Source: Monilinia fructicola
Taxonomy: Eukaryota; Ascomycota; Leotiomycetes; Helotiales; Sclerotiniaceae
DNA: 64,000 nucleotides
NCBI GenBank assembly: GCA_008692225.1
Contig: VICG01000005.1
Coordinates: forward strand, 839,001-903,000
Direction of reading: 5' to 3'
The notes below the pieces were generated by a model. It did no database searches. It was not told the DNA's origin and saw only the letters and a program-made list of their open reading frames with translations. A program made the position numbers and the translations under genes. Positions 1 to 12,360 of the stretch are shown here, in pieces (position 1 is the stretch's first letter; each line of letters starts with the position of its first letter).

Positions 1-1365
1 GCACTCCCCCACTTCGCTATTCGCTGTCCCGCTAGCAGGTTCGAAGCAAGCACAACCTTGGAATTTGTTGACCTTTAGACCTCAGTCTTCAATCCTCAAT
101 CCCGAAATACGAAGTTCTTAGCCAGAAAGCAAGCATTCCCTCATTTGCCTAGACAAAGGTGCTGAATGCTGAACGCCAAACACCTTGCTCGCTTGGAAGC
201 TCAACGATGGGTGGTATTTTTCGAAAACGATTGCAATAGATAAAAAGGAAATTTGGAGGAAATGAAATATAGAAAGGTGGTGCAGATGACGAGTCCTAAG
301 GAGGATGGCTTGGGCTCAAGAAAACCGAATCGATTCTTTGCTAAAGCTGATCGAGGTTCTTTTCTGCTTCGCATCTACGTTCTGTCTGGTTCGAGGTTGG
401 TCAGATTGGGAGTTGAATTTGACAGGCAGGCATATTCATTCGTATCAGTATGCCTCGACAGCTCCGCGCCTTCGATTAAGCCATAGTATCCCAAGCATGT
501 AGGCGCGAGAAGGATGCAATTGAATTTGGGGAAGAACTCAAAGAACCGCTCTGGCTGATTGCACACATGATGCAGATGCAATCACTGATGTGAGCTTGGT
601 CACACCATTCGAGTTCGCTGTCATGCAATCTCCTCAATCTGGGTTTTATAAAGTTTGGTCAGCTTCCTTGAATCCCTAGTCTCTCAAAGAGTCTGTTTTC
701 TTTCTTGCCAAGCTTCATAACCAGTTATCTGTGTTTCTTGATCTCGTAGATTGCTTTGTGCAGTTGTTTATTCACAGGGTACAAAGCTACTATACTGGAG
801 AAAAGCCATGAGAGAATCTGCGAATTCTGCGAATTGAAAACAGACAGCTAGATGGAAGTCTGGCGGATCTACATGTCAGATTGGCAGGCTTTGAAAAGTC
901 AATTGACGACTTTCCTTCCGGCCGAACAATCATGTGTTTTCTTTCGAGGATCTCAAGTGAGCCACATTAGCCTCAAGTTTCCGAGGATCAATTATCATAT
1001 CGTCTTCCTTAAAAACTTTTTCTGTGGGTTATGCGGGAATTGGAGAAAGTTATTGAAACTTCCCGGAGTTTTTAAGCACTGGATAAAGGTGCAAGGAATG
1101 GGCACTCGTTCGGTTTCGTATCTGTAGAACCGTGGTCCTCTTATTTTGAAATGAAGGCGGAGCCACCGACGAGATCAAATGCATCTCCCACAATTATTCA
1201 CGAAAGATTTCGAGAAAGTTTTGTTTTGGGATGAAGGCTAGACTTCGTTCAAAATAAGATTGAGCAAGATGTGCAGTTTGTCCCTGCGAACATTGAAAAA
1301 TTTTATACAGTAAACGAAGTACACTTGGTAGGTCAATGCCGATAGCATGGCCTTCCAAGATCGTA
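1..1365. other. Flank without recognised gene
   Basis: I see no conserved protein here. Short open frames up to about 90 codons exist on both strands but show no recognisable domain or splice structure. The part nearest 1365 is expected to be the 3' UTR of the RXT3-like gene, which ends at 1366 on the minus strand. Confidence 0.5.
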
Positions 1366-3969
1366 TCAATTATATGCAGGCGTAGATGCAGAAGAATCTG
1401 CATCTGCGGTTGCACCTGCCTCAACGATGGGAGAGGAGATGTGTAGAGTCTGAGCCCGAGCTTGTGTCTCAGGTGCAGCCGTAGGGACTTCTACAACTGG
1501 GACAATTTGTGAGATCTTTTCTTGATCTTTCAACTCCTTCAGGTCGACAATGTTCGATTTTTGCAAAGCGATATTTTCATCCTGATGCTGGGCTGCGGAA
1601 TTTGTTGTTTCAGTTTCAGAAATGTGATGGCTGGGTACTCGGGCCGGGTCGACTTCCTTAGAGGTTTCATCTGGAGTTGACGAAACTTCCACGGGCTGTA
1701 CGACGAGGCTTCCCTTTTCGGGTGTATCCTTGGGCATTAGTTGCGGATTAGCTGTAGTTGGTGCATCAAGTACCATGGAATCTCGCATCGAGGCCTCTTC
1801 TGGAAACCCGGTTTCTCCGTTTGGTGACTTAGTTGAGCTCACTTTTGGGACATTCGTGTGGTTTCTATCCAAGGTAGCATCAGAATTATTTCTATCAGCG
1901 GATTCTTCTTCTCTAATTTTTGGCGTGAGCAAAGCTTCGGGCTTCGCATTATATCCTGGGATATTCACGCTTGTGGCTGTTGGGCCTACCGTTTTGCGTG
2001 TAGTTGGCGACGAGTCCTGCTAATTTTAAGGTGTCAGTAAGAAGTTCAATAGTCAATGTTTCCATGACCAGAAAGTATATTGCTTACTGTTCGAATTGCT
2101 CTGCTGAGAGAAGGGTCATTTCCAGTCATTGCTTGATCTTTCTGCACTGTTGAGCCTTCTCCATTGTCGATGCGCCTTGACGAATCTCGAAGAGTTTCCT
2201 TCCACCAACTTCCCATGCCGACACCTCGAATTTCCCCGTTGCTCAAAACTTGTTGTCCGCTGTTATCACCTCTCAAATTGCTTTCTTCCATTATTGTATC
2301 TTCTCCATTTCCATGATCAATGACTCGTTTCCCATTCAAGTTCATTTTCTTTTCCAGCCACATTTCGCGCGCTTGCTCAGCCTCCTGATTCTGCCTATCC
2401 ATGGTAATCTCCCGATGTTGCATGTGAATAAAATTCTTCTTGGCGACATTTCCGCCCTGCATTCCATCCACTCCATCGACCCACTTGATGTTCATGATCA
2501 AGTAGCTCAAGCCGTCATGTGCAGTCGTGTTATTACCTCCCCATTCACGACTCTTGATACCAAATCGGACCTTGCTCGTGTATTTGTCAAGGCAGTCCAA
2601 AACAAGCACAGTGACATGGAGGTCGCGATTCATACGAACTGGCATAGGACCTCTAGCGGGGGGTCTGTCAAAAAACTCATCCGGTCCATTTGCAAGGGTA
2701 TCAAGTTCTGGTTCAACAGATACACCTTCATCCGATGGGTAAAGGTTTAAAAGCTTGACATCGACATCTGGGGCCCATTTCCCACAAAACCAACCTTGAT
2801 GAATACAGGCAGCAACGATGTCTGAATCGTCCGTGTAGACATCAGTACCCCATAGGTTTTTCCGATACGTAATTTCTTCTCTGCTTTGAGGCTCAAGATG
2901 CGTTCGAGATATCTTGATCGTATAAGTGCAGTTGACTTTGCCTTCGAAATTTGGGAAAGCTCTATTGGTACTAGCAAAGCCGCGATTGTATGGAAGACGA
3001 TCGGAAGAACTTGATCGGAACAAAGTGAGGTTTGGTTGGTAGTACTCATGGCCAAGATGGGCACGGGGAAAGCTTGAAGCTGCATCGATGATCGCTTGCG
3101 ACTTGACTTCATATTTTGGCATACGAATGATGGTGTTCATCGGCGAAGCAACTTTGGGTCCTGCCGAATGGTGGTGGTGATGATGACGCTGAATGTGATG
3201 ATGTGGAACGACTGATCTCTCTCCATTTGGTGGAGACACATTACCGTTAGTACCCTTATTACTTTTGAATGGCGTTATTGATTGTGAAGAAGGCGATGGA
3301 ACATGATCCAAAGCATCAGGTCGATGATGATGACTAAAATATGTTAGATGGTTATAAAAGGGAAATACAGGAACCGGAACATACTGATGTCTATGTGCAG
3401 CATGCTTTGTACGCTTTCCTCTACCATTAGGGGTTTGTCGGCCGGTGCTACTATCATCATCGCCTCGCTCCTCCTCCTTCAGCTTTCTGCGTCTACCAAG
3501 AGGTCTGGATACCACCGAGCCGCCGTTCTCGATGGGTGAATTATGAGCAGATGGTGAGTCTAGGTCTTCACGACGCGGGCCGGAGAATGGTAGTCCACCA
3601 GCAGTGGATCCTGCAACAGGACTAGGCATGCTCATGGTTGCACCGACTCCACTTCCAATCCCGTGAAATACCTTACCAAACTCACTCTTGATACCAGGTT
3701 CACCAGCAGGACCGGGTTGTTGAACCTGCACGCCTTGTACGGCTTGAGGAATTGGTGAAATCCGGCCTCCTCTACGATTGTTGTCTTGAACACTCAAAAG
3801 GCTTCTTTGGCTCTGTTGCTGCATCATTGGAGGTGCTTCCTCAATTGGTCTTCTTTGGGGAGAGTCATGTGGCTGATACTGAGGATTGGGCGGCGCCGGT
3901 CCACCATACACCAATGGCTGGGGCTGCATCGAGCGCGCTTGAGCTTCGATTGCTTGTTGTCTTGCAACA

Positions 3970-4003
<34 letters not shown>

Positions 4004-5582
4004 GCTGCTGCTGCTGCTGCTGTTGCTGCTGTTGCTGCTGATGTGAACCGCGACTCATCCTTTCTTCATATGGTGGCTCAAATTGAGAACCTTGACCCGA
4101 TGCTTGCTGTGATTGGGGGTGTGGCGGAGGATGAGATACAGGGGGGTATCGAGGATCGCGTGGATCATGAGTAGACACTGGATCATATCCAGAGTGGTTT
4201 GGGTACTGTGGAGCGGCACTCCTTGGATAATCACTACCATTGCTGTGCTGAGGATGTGATGGTTGCGGCCGGTCATATTGTGGCGGCTCGAACCCATGTC
4301 TCTGCTGATCATATCCAGGACGTCCCCAGTTTGGTTGTTCGCGAGGATCTGGTTGTCGACCAAAGATTGGTGGCTGATTTCTCTGGGACATTTGATGGGC
4401 ATATTCTGGAACCATACTTGATCGTGCTTGCTCATGTATAGCCAAGGCAGTTTCACGCTCTGCAATCAGCCTCTCCCTCTGTATCAAATTGTCCCTCTCC
4501 CTCTCCCGTTCTCTTTGCTCTCTTTCCATGTACTCGAAGGCGGGATCATGTCTACTGTTGAAACCACCATGAGGCCTCTGGTGAATTGGTTCTCCCCTTG
4601 TCAAATTCTCCATGCCTCGAGGATCTTGATCGACTCGCCTGCCACCAAATTGTGATTCGCCGTGTGCCATTTGGCGATCTCCGGGACGAAATATGGGGCC
4701 ATTGTAGACCATTGGCTGACTATTAGGTCGGGGGGGCATGCTCATATTGTTCCTCATTCCGTGAGAGTCGCGCCTATCCTCCGGGTGTTGAATGATTTGA
4801 TTTGGAGGCGGACGTTGGCTGTACTGCTGAGGAGTGCCGTGTCGATGATCAGGCGTACCATATTGACCCGCCCCTGGCGGTGATCCTGCAGAATTTGCGC
4901 GATGGTCTCGGGGTTCATAACGTTGCTCGGGAGTTCGAGGGCGTCCAAAAGAGGCATACTCGTTGGTTGCTGAACTGACGCGTGGTGAAGCATGCGGTGC
5001 GTTACCATACATTGGAGGCTGTGCAGAGGCGCCGATGGGAGACGTGTATTGAGTAGGCATTTGTTCTCGCGTAACTGGTGTTGGACCTCCGAGCATCGAT
5101 GAAATGGACATTTGACTTCCGGCAGTACTAGGCGGTCTATTCAAAGGTGGTGGTGGGAGCTCTCGGCCGCTCGGAAAACCTACTGGGGGGCCAACAGAAA
5201 CTGGGGGTCCGCGAGGGTGGGGTGGGCCGTATCCATGTTGTACTGGTCCCTGATGCTGTTGCTGTTGTGGTGAAGAGGGAGGTGGCATGCCTCTACCTGA
5301 AGGAGTTCCATGCCCAATGGAAGAAGAGCTTGGATGCCTTGAATGACCTCCCCCATGCATCGGTGGACCATCTTGATAACGCGGTTGTTGAAAGTATTGG
5401 CTATCAGAAGTTCTTCTCTGATGATCCGCGTACGGAGGTGGACCATTTGGTGGATGCGACGATGTAGGATATTGTGATGCTTGACCGTTCGGCGCAGGTG
5501 GAAAGCCAGAACGACCATATGGAGAAGCCGTGCTCGTATTCCGAGAGAACGGTAGCTGTGGCGGCGGCCGTCCTCCTTCCAT
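1366..5582 (-). CDS. RXT3: RXT3-like subunit of the Rpd3L histone deacetylase complex
   Basis: Three exons on the minus strand: 3385-5582, 2088-3333 and 1366-2019, about 1365 aa. The introns are 51 nt (3334-3384, in frame and stop-free) and 68 nt (2020-2087, branch-like TACTGAC). The N-terminal two thirds are low complexity, rich in Pro, Gln, Gly, Arg and His, with a glutamine tract at 3972-4040 and a charged heptad-like stretch (RERERERD). The conserved part lies around 2500-2960 and includes VNCTYTIKIS, LWGTDVYTDDSD and HQGWFCGKWAPDVDVKL. That matches the Rxt3 domain, a subunit of the large Rpd3 histone deacetylase complex that acts in the nucleus. The C-terminal exon is acidic and disordered. 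Long proline-rich N-termini are usual for filamentous-fungal Rxt3. The start is the ATG at 5582, the first Met of the open frame. No frame break is seen. Confidence 0.85.
3972..4040 (-). repeat. Polyglutamine tract in the RXT3-like gene
   Basis: 23 consecutive CAA/CAG codons on the minus strand: a pure CAA block followed upstream by a mixed CAG/CAA block. The antisense frames read poly-Leu or poly-Val. This is a typical length-variable coding microsatellite in a nuclear regulator. Confidence 0.95.
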
Positions 5583-7006
5583 AACTATGTTTTTCGATTT
5601 TTTTTTATGGAATGCAGGATGGATTCAGCTCAGATTTCGAATTGTTGGAATTGTTGTGTATGGTTGAAGAAGAACTTCCGACTGAACAATTAACTTTCAC
5701 AAGGTTTATTCTCTCTCTCTCTGCCAACCCAGGCTAGTAGTGAATAAGTCGATCGAACGAACGATTTCGAATCCTAGAAACCTGATGACGGATATCGGCA
5801 ACTTTCACGGCGACTGGAATGAAGTATTCGTAGTGAATTTGAATTCGCAAATAAGTAATTTGTTGAGATCTGCCAGTTGAAAGTCGATATCGTGGCACGG
5901 CACGGCACGGCACGATGTAGCAAAGTAGGAGATTTATGGCGCAGGGAAGTTTCGGTGAAGGCTGTAAAGGAAAAGGCTCTCTCTTTCTTCGGGGGGTATC
6001 TTGATGAACAGCAAAATGAATCAAAACAATCGATCGCGTTTGATTAAAAGAAAAGATTACAATCATGCATATGAGAACAAATTTCGAAGAATGTTGCTCG
6101 TTATTTCGTGATACTTTGGGACGTCCTCTTGATCTCGAGATTGAGGTTGAGGTTGAGGTTTGCGTTGATATGATGTTGATGGCGATGTGGATGAAGACGT
6201 TGAGTTATTAGATTTGGGGGATGTTCTCGGTGTACAAGATTCTTTTTCCATGAAGCTTTGATGATGAAAGTTAATAAATTAGTGTGAATATTAGCTTACT
6301 TTACTTAATTAGTATGTTACTCAATTAGTGAATAATGGAGAAAAAAGCAAATCTGCAGTCAAGGCAGGAATGGATTAAGGGGATCCACTTTAAGTCTCCA
6401 CCTTGGATGCAGAGACTCCAGAGAGATCGAATTAAACCTTGGAGCAGGGGCAGGAAGGGGAAGGAAGCATGGGTCAAGTGAGAAGATACAAGTACAGTAC
6501 TCCGTACAGCATTGAGCGCCCATGGATGGATAAGAGAGATGATCAGCATGGACCAGAGTTGAGACCCAAAGGGAAATCTTTTCATGTTCCCTCCCCCGTG
6601 GGCCTTCGCCATGGAATTAAACGCTTCTCATTGGTTGGTTTGGGCCATTATATAAATAAATAAATGAGTGAATAAATACTGTGCAGTGCACAGAGTAAAT
6701 ACGGATGGAGGCAAAAGTGATGTAAAGGATCCAGGCTGGACTCACTAAGCTCGATTCAAACTAGTCATGAGCTTAAATGTTGAAAATGGGGTAAAAAAGG
6801 GTAAAAAGGGTAACAAGGATTTAAAGGACTTTGAGGGTCAATTGAGTATTTGAAAGCTTGCCTTACCTACTTAGGCATCACCTAGTGCTTCCAAGGTTAA
6901 GTAGTCCGATCTAGGTAATATAGGACTACGGAGGCAAGGCACTTGAGGACTGGGTAGGTCGACCTACCTAGGTAGTACTTATTGTATAGATAGATATAGA
7001 ACTACT

Positions 7007-7210
7007 CTATGGTATAATATAATAGAATATAATAAAATACGATAAAATACGATAAAATGCGATAAAATATAATATTATATACTTATTATATAGAACTACT
7101 CTATAGTATAATATAATAGAATATAATAAAATAGAATATAATATAATAGAATAGAATAATATAATACAATATAATACAATACAATACAATACAATACAAT
7201 ATAATGATTA
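7007..7210. repeat. AT-rich simple-repeat tract (ATAAT/ACAAT units)
   Basis: Nearly pure A/T sequence built from short units such as ATAAAATACG, AATATAATA and TACAA. Two copies of a word containing TAGAACTACTCTAT(G/A)GTATAATA occur at about 7000 and 7090, so part of it is a local duplication. The stop-free antisense frame is compositional, not coding. Confidence 0.85.
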
Positions 7211-8217
7211 CATAATACATAATACATAATACATGCCAGTTCCAAGGTCGACTTGACAGTACCTACCTAGCTAATCACAAGTACTACAATCCAACAATAC
7301 TATAATACCCATAAACAGTAGAAGGCCTCGAGTTCTACTCTTATCTAACTAGTGGACGCTCCTAGCTACTTACTAGGTAGCTAGATACTTATTACTAGGT
7401 CTATACGCACCTATTGATCAATCAAGTGATAATATAACCTTCCAAGGTTACTGTATACCAGCCTGTTATGGACAATGTCGGCAGCTATTATACTTGACAA
7501 TCCTATCAACAATACTATCAGAATGATGTATGTTATCAATTATAACCAGCGCCCTCCTTACGACCATTTCTCCTCTTTCCTGTACAATACCATCAGCAAT
7601 CGAGCAAAGCGAGAAATGCTTCCACGGCAGTGACTTCCGGAGAGCCAGCGGAGTTGCAGATTACTTGATACTACCCAGGTACTGCCTACTACTGCACCTA
7701 GCTATACAATACCTAGGTAAGTAGGTAATATCACTTACCTCCTCCCTAGACCCCCAAGTACCCACTCTCCGAGCCGCCGAACTATCCTTTAAGCGCGACA
7801 TAATGTACCCATTAATCCTCATACATGCTTTTGAAACCTTCCTACAGTACGGAGTATACAAACAAACAACAACTGCATGAAATCCACTCTGCAAGGTAAC
7901 AATGAACATGCACAAGTAACAAACCTAGACGTGACAAGCCTAAGCACCAGCCAAACACAATCCACACTCTCAAGACTCCCAAAAACATCTCAATAGTCAA
8001 TCCCCCCAGGGCTATCTAAACAGTGAATATTTCGGCTAGTCAGGAGGTCAAAATGAGCTCATTTTTCAACAGTGAATGATTCGGATATACAGAGTGAATG
8101 ATTCGGTTAAGGATTGTTCATCCCCCTGTCCAAGAAAGGAGATTATGATTATCTCATCAGATTTCTTCAAGGTGAATTTCCATAATAAGTCTGACTTGAG
8201 TGTGTGCTTGAGTACTT

Positions 8218-8283
8218 GAATACGTGAATGCTTGAGTGCTTGAATGCGTGAATGCGTGAATGCGTGAATGCGTGAATGCTTGA
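8218..8283. repeat. Imperfect GAATGCGT/GAGTGCTT octamer repeat
   Basis: About eight tandem units of the form (G)TGAATGC(G/T) run through this stretch, four of them identical. The antisense frame reads a repetitive His-Ser-Arg-Ile peptide, which is a by-product of the repeat. Confidence 0.8.
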
Positions 8284-8830
8284 CCTTGGAGTGTTTGAAT
8301 TGAATATTAACCTCGGCTTTGACTCTTGGATTTCTTTGAATCCGATGGCTTTTTATTTTTGATATTTCACTCAAGATACTTATTATTATTATTACTTCAT
8401 CATCTTCGAGTAGCACGTAGATACCTAGGTAGATAAGAGTGAATGGATGGTAAATGGAATCTGTGAATGCCTCTACCTACCTGCCTCCTACCTACCTAGT
8501 GCCTCTTATTTGATCAACCTCTCGATGCTCGAACCGGTAACCGATTGAGTACCGGTACCTGCCACGCCTACATACCGTATTACTAGGTACGGCACCCATG
8601 TAACCTTGGAACAATCAACACAACCCTGATCAGCCAACGAATGTTCCAACCTTATCGCTTCCTTATCACCAAGACATCATTCGGTGTAGGATCGATCTTA
8701 CGTAATCGGTCTCACACCTCTTACCTCATACCTCATCTCTTCAGTATTCCAGCTTGCTCTCGCTCACCTTGTACAGAGTACTGACTGTACCACATCCGCC
8801 ATCTCATCCTATCTCATCATTCAAGCCGTC

Positions 8831-8862
8831 GATGATATGATATGATATGATATGATATGATT
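8831..8862. repeat. (GATAT)n microsatellite upstream of BTN1
   Basis: About six GATAT units in tandem, ending some 25 bases before the BTN1 start codon, so it lies in the 5' leader or core promoter. Confidence 0.85.
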
Positions 8863-8884
8863 TTCTCCCCCACCCACAACGGCA

Positions 8885-10502
8885 ATGAATAGAACCCCCT
8901 CATCTACCGGCATAGCCTTTCCACTTCCAGGTTCTCCAGGTTCTTCATGGGCCATGTACCGCGCTAGATTTAAAGCCATTTTCCATGGAGCCGATACGGA
9001 CGTTTTAATCGCTTTTTGGTTGTTTGGTATGCGATTTTAGTATTTGCGCATGACGGCTTGTTGTGTCTATGGTTGCACAATGATAATGATGATGATACTG
9101 ATGTTGTGAAATCTTCCAGGCCTTATTAACAATGTTTTTATATGTTATTATTTTGTCTGCGGCGCTGGATTTGGTCGGTAGGCTTCTTCCCCTATTCCAT
9201 ATGAGAAGCGGCCTTCACTTCGTACATACTACGGTCCGATCGCGAAATTCAGCATCGCATCTGCTAACCATTTTTATTTCAGGTCCGAGTATTCCCAAAT
9301 CCGTCGTTCTTCTCGCAGATGTTCTACCTTCCTTCGTGACGAAACTCGTCGCTCCTTACTTCATACACAAAGTGCCGTACTGGATACGCATCCTTATATT
9401 CTGCGGTCTATCATCAGGGGGCATGCTACTCATAGCCGTCACTCCAGCCGATAGATCCGTATCAACCAAGCTATTTGGTGTTGTACTCGCTAGTCTCAGT
9501 AGTGGAGGTGGAGAATTAAGTTTCTTGGGTCTCACGCATTACTATGGACATTTCAGTCTGGCAGCATGGGGTAGTGGAACAGGAGGAGCAGGATTAGCAG
9601 GAGCTGGATTATACGTCTTATTGACAACGATTATCGGATTATCTGTCAAGACAAGTCTTTTAGCGTCTGCTTTCTTGCCTTGCATAATGCTTCTCTCGTT
9701 TTTCGTTATACTACCGAGAGAACCATTGAGGAGAGCATCGCTTCAAAAGGATTATCACACCATTCCTGGAGAAGAGTCGCTTCATCAACCTCTTACGAAT
9801 GCCGATATCGAAGATCTCCCAGCTGATTCTGCGGCAGCTTCTCTACTTGCCCCTGGCCCTGCTATCGCATCAGAAGCATACACTTCCCACTCACCACATC
9901 CTTCCTCCTCCATCTCCCACCACTCCCCAACGAGCAAATCCCCCTTCCTCCACAACCTCCATCGCGCCTCTTCCCTCTTCTTTCCCTACATGCTTCCACT
10001 TCTCCTAGTCTATATAGCTGAATACACCATCAACCAAGGCGTTTCCCCTACCCTTCTCTTTCTTACTCCTTCCCCCGGAAATCCTTTCTCAACCTACCGA
10101 TCCTTCTACCCCGTCTATGGATTCATATACCAACTCGGTGTCTTCATCTCACGCTCCTCAACACCCTTTTACCGAATCCACAACCTCTACCTTCCCTCAT
10201 TCCTCCAAATCGCGAACCTCCTCCTCTTGATATCCCAGGCGCTATGGTTCTGGATACCCAGCGTGTGGATCATCTTTTTGATCGTCTTTTGGGAGGGACT
10301 ACTTGGAGGCGCGGTATATGTCAATACGTTTGCGGAGATTATGGAGAGGGTGCCGGAGAAGGATAGGGAGTTTAGCTTGGGGGCTACTAGTGTTAGTGAT
10401 AGCGGGGGGATTTGTGTAGCGGGGTTTGTGGGGATGGTCCTGGAGACGGGGCTTTGTGCGTGGCAGGTTGAGAGGGGGAGGGGGTGGTGTAGAATGGTGT
10501 GA
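8885..10502 (+). CDS. BTN1: BTN1/CLN3 (battenin) vacuolar membrane protein, one apparent frame break
   Basis: Exons 8885-9026, 9120-9177 and 9283-10502. Introns of 93 and 105 nt have GT-AG ends and CTGAT/CTAAC branch sites. CLN3 hallmarks in order: FWLFG at the end of exon 1, [13 protein letters not shown] in exon 2, then [25 protein letters not shown], and [10 protein letters not shown] / [11 protein letters not shown] near the C-terminus. Multiple hydrophobic segments fit the 11-12 TM battenin family, a vacuolar/lysosomal membrane protein affecting pH and basic amino acid balance; expected length is about 472 aa. Exon 2 is one base too long: a T5 run at 9135-9139 sits where four T would keep the conserved frame through LINNV-LYVII. 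As written, exon 1 and the rest of the protein are in different frames. An internal ATG at 9132 opens the downstream frame. Confidence 0.88.
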
Positions 10503-10782
10503 GGAGGGAGCAGATGGGTAGACGAGTAGATGAGTAGATTTTGGGATAGAAGAGAGCGGAGGAAGACGATGGCTAGATGATTGCGCCGCGGCCTAGAGCA
10601 TGACGAAGCGGATAGAGTATGAAGATTAAGGAGTAGAGCCGTTGTTATAGCTAAGCACGTTGCATCACACGATACACCGATACCTGACCATCCCCACTTC
10701 CCCTCCCCTTGACATCTCCCCATCCCCAGAAACCCACCCAGATACATTCACCGCGCATTCCTTCATTCACCCTCTGGAATCC

Positions 10783-10830
10783 CCATCCCATCCCATCCCA
10801 TCCCATCACATCCCATCCCATCACATCACA
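10783..10830. repeat. CATCC/CATCA pentamer microsatellite
   Basis: Runs of CATCC interrupted by CATCA units, about nine in tandem. Open frames crossing it on both strands are low complexity and not considered genes. Confidence 0.85.
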
Positions 10831-12360
10831 TGATGCCATCTGCATCACGAGATGCACAGACTACGTCACATCCGAACCCAAACCGGATTTTCGACCCGGC
10901 TTAGCATTTCGGATTTGCAGATTTGGGCGGCTCCGTTGATGTGCGTTCTTTTTGCTGCGGAACGTGGTTTGCCGCGTGATGGAGTGGTCGATCGTATGGG
11001 GTTGTGGGCTTGTGCGCGGGATGTGCGCGGGATGTGATGGTGGTGGGTGGTGGCGGGTGGTGGCGGGGGAGGAGAGGGTTGGTTTGTTTGTTTGTTTGAT
11101 TCACTGTGGGGAGAGGCGGAGGGGAGGGGAAGAGTTGGGAATGGAATGGAATGGAATGGAAGGTGGGTGGGTTAGGTGAGTGAGTGAGTGATGGGGTGGG
11201 TGGAGATGTAAGATGTAAGATGTAAGATACAAGCGAACATAAGGATATCGTCCTTGGGTCATCGGCTTGAATATGAAGTTCCAGAATAAGGATTGGGTGG
11301 ATGATGTATTAGCTTTTATTTATTGCGTGATGATGATGAGGACGAGGAGGACGAGGATGTAAACAATAACAGTTCTTTGTATCTATCGCATGGGGAATCC
11401 GAAGAATTTGCCTAGAAGATGTGAAGATTTATCGTCTGGCTACAATACAATACAAGTTGAAGGTGTGGGTGGTGAGGGGAATCAACAAATCGCCTACTGG
11501 TACAGTACAGTAGATTCATCCATTAAGTACTCGGCGCGTTTGTCGTCTGGCTGTTGAATTTGTGGAGGTGAAAGTTGTGATGAGTGGTGAGTGGTGAGAG
11601 ATGCGCCGGCTATAATTATATTTGATTTTTGGTGTTTGTTCGAGTGTGTAGGTATACATACTACTGAAATCTATGATGTGATGACATCGACATCCTGAAT
11701 TATATAAATGAATGAGATTGAGATTTATATTTATATTGATTATACTTGCAAATTTTGCGATGTCATTATGATATTGTTGTTATTATCATTATCATTCATT
11801 CTCACTATCATCATCGCAATCTGAGGAATGAACCATACAACCTATTAATATGATTTTTGGTACCAATAAGGGAAAAGGAGAGAAAAGGAGTCGCTAATCA
11901 ACCTACCGAGACTCGGATCCCCTTCATGGCTAGAACTACTCGGGTACATAAGTACAGTAGAACTACAGTAGTTTTATTAAAATAGTTCGCTAGAAGAGGC
12001 GTGGTTATATGTATAGATCCATGGATATAGATATATATAGATATAGATGCATAACCTTACTCCGTCCTTACCAGTTGAATCTGCCATTGACCTCCAGCTT
12101 GTACAGTATAAGTTTAACACAACGAATAAGAATACCATCGGGCCCATATTTCTCAACTCAACCCTTAAGGGGGGGGGGTGAGGTAAGATCCATGGATCTA
12201 TGAAAAATGCTTGTATCATCCTTCCGAGGTGTGATGTGAGACACTAATTATAACTCGCACTGTACAAGCAACAGAACCAAATGTAAATGCCACTCATCCT
12301 TGTACTTCTCAACCTTGTCGCCACTTTAGATCTGCAGTGATATTACTGTAAGGTGCAGCG

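Larger units (their letters stand above)
6880..8590. repeat. Cluster of CCTAGGTA / ACCTACC words
   Basis: Palindromic CCTAGG and its relatives (ACCTACCTAGG, TACTAGGTA, CTAGGTAG) recur at about 6883, 6905, 6963, 7264, 7373, 7397, 7712, 8424, 8477-8498 and 8583. The word TTCCAAGGT(T) also recurs on either strand, near 6890, 7236, 7440 and 8600. Similar single words occur elsewhere in the window (34383, 40563, 56570), so this is a local enrichment. Confidence 0.7.
5583..8884. other. Intergenic region, AT-rich and repeat-laden
   Basis: No conserved gene between the RXT3-like and BTN1 starts. It holds the RXT3 leader, a GGCAC tandem near 5896-5915, a small Ser/Pro/Gln-rich minus-strand open frame (6063-6251, 62 aa) of unknown meaning, AT-rich simple repeats (7007-7210), many CCTAGG/ACCTACC palindromic words (about 6880-8590), a near-octamer repeat (8218-8283) and a GATAT repeat just upstream of BTN1. 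Confidence 0.6.

Noticed and set aside
3752..4174. Plus-strand frame with poly-Val/poly-Leu opposite the RXT3-like gene
   Set aside because: Antisense shadow of the CAG/CAA repeat in a well supported gene.
7007..7189. Minus-strand Tyr/Ile/Leu-rich 60-codon frame
   Set aside because: Compositional product of AT-rich repeats.
12011..12201. Inverted ATAGATCCATGGAT words about 165 bp apart, considered as terminal repeats of a small transposon
   Set aside because: Arms are short, contain their own palindrome (ATCCATGGAT) and show no target-site duplication that I can see.
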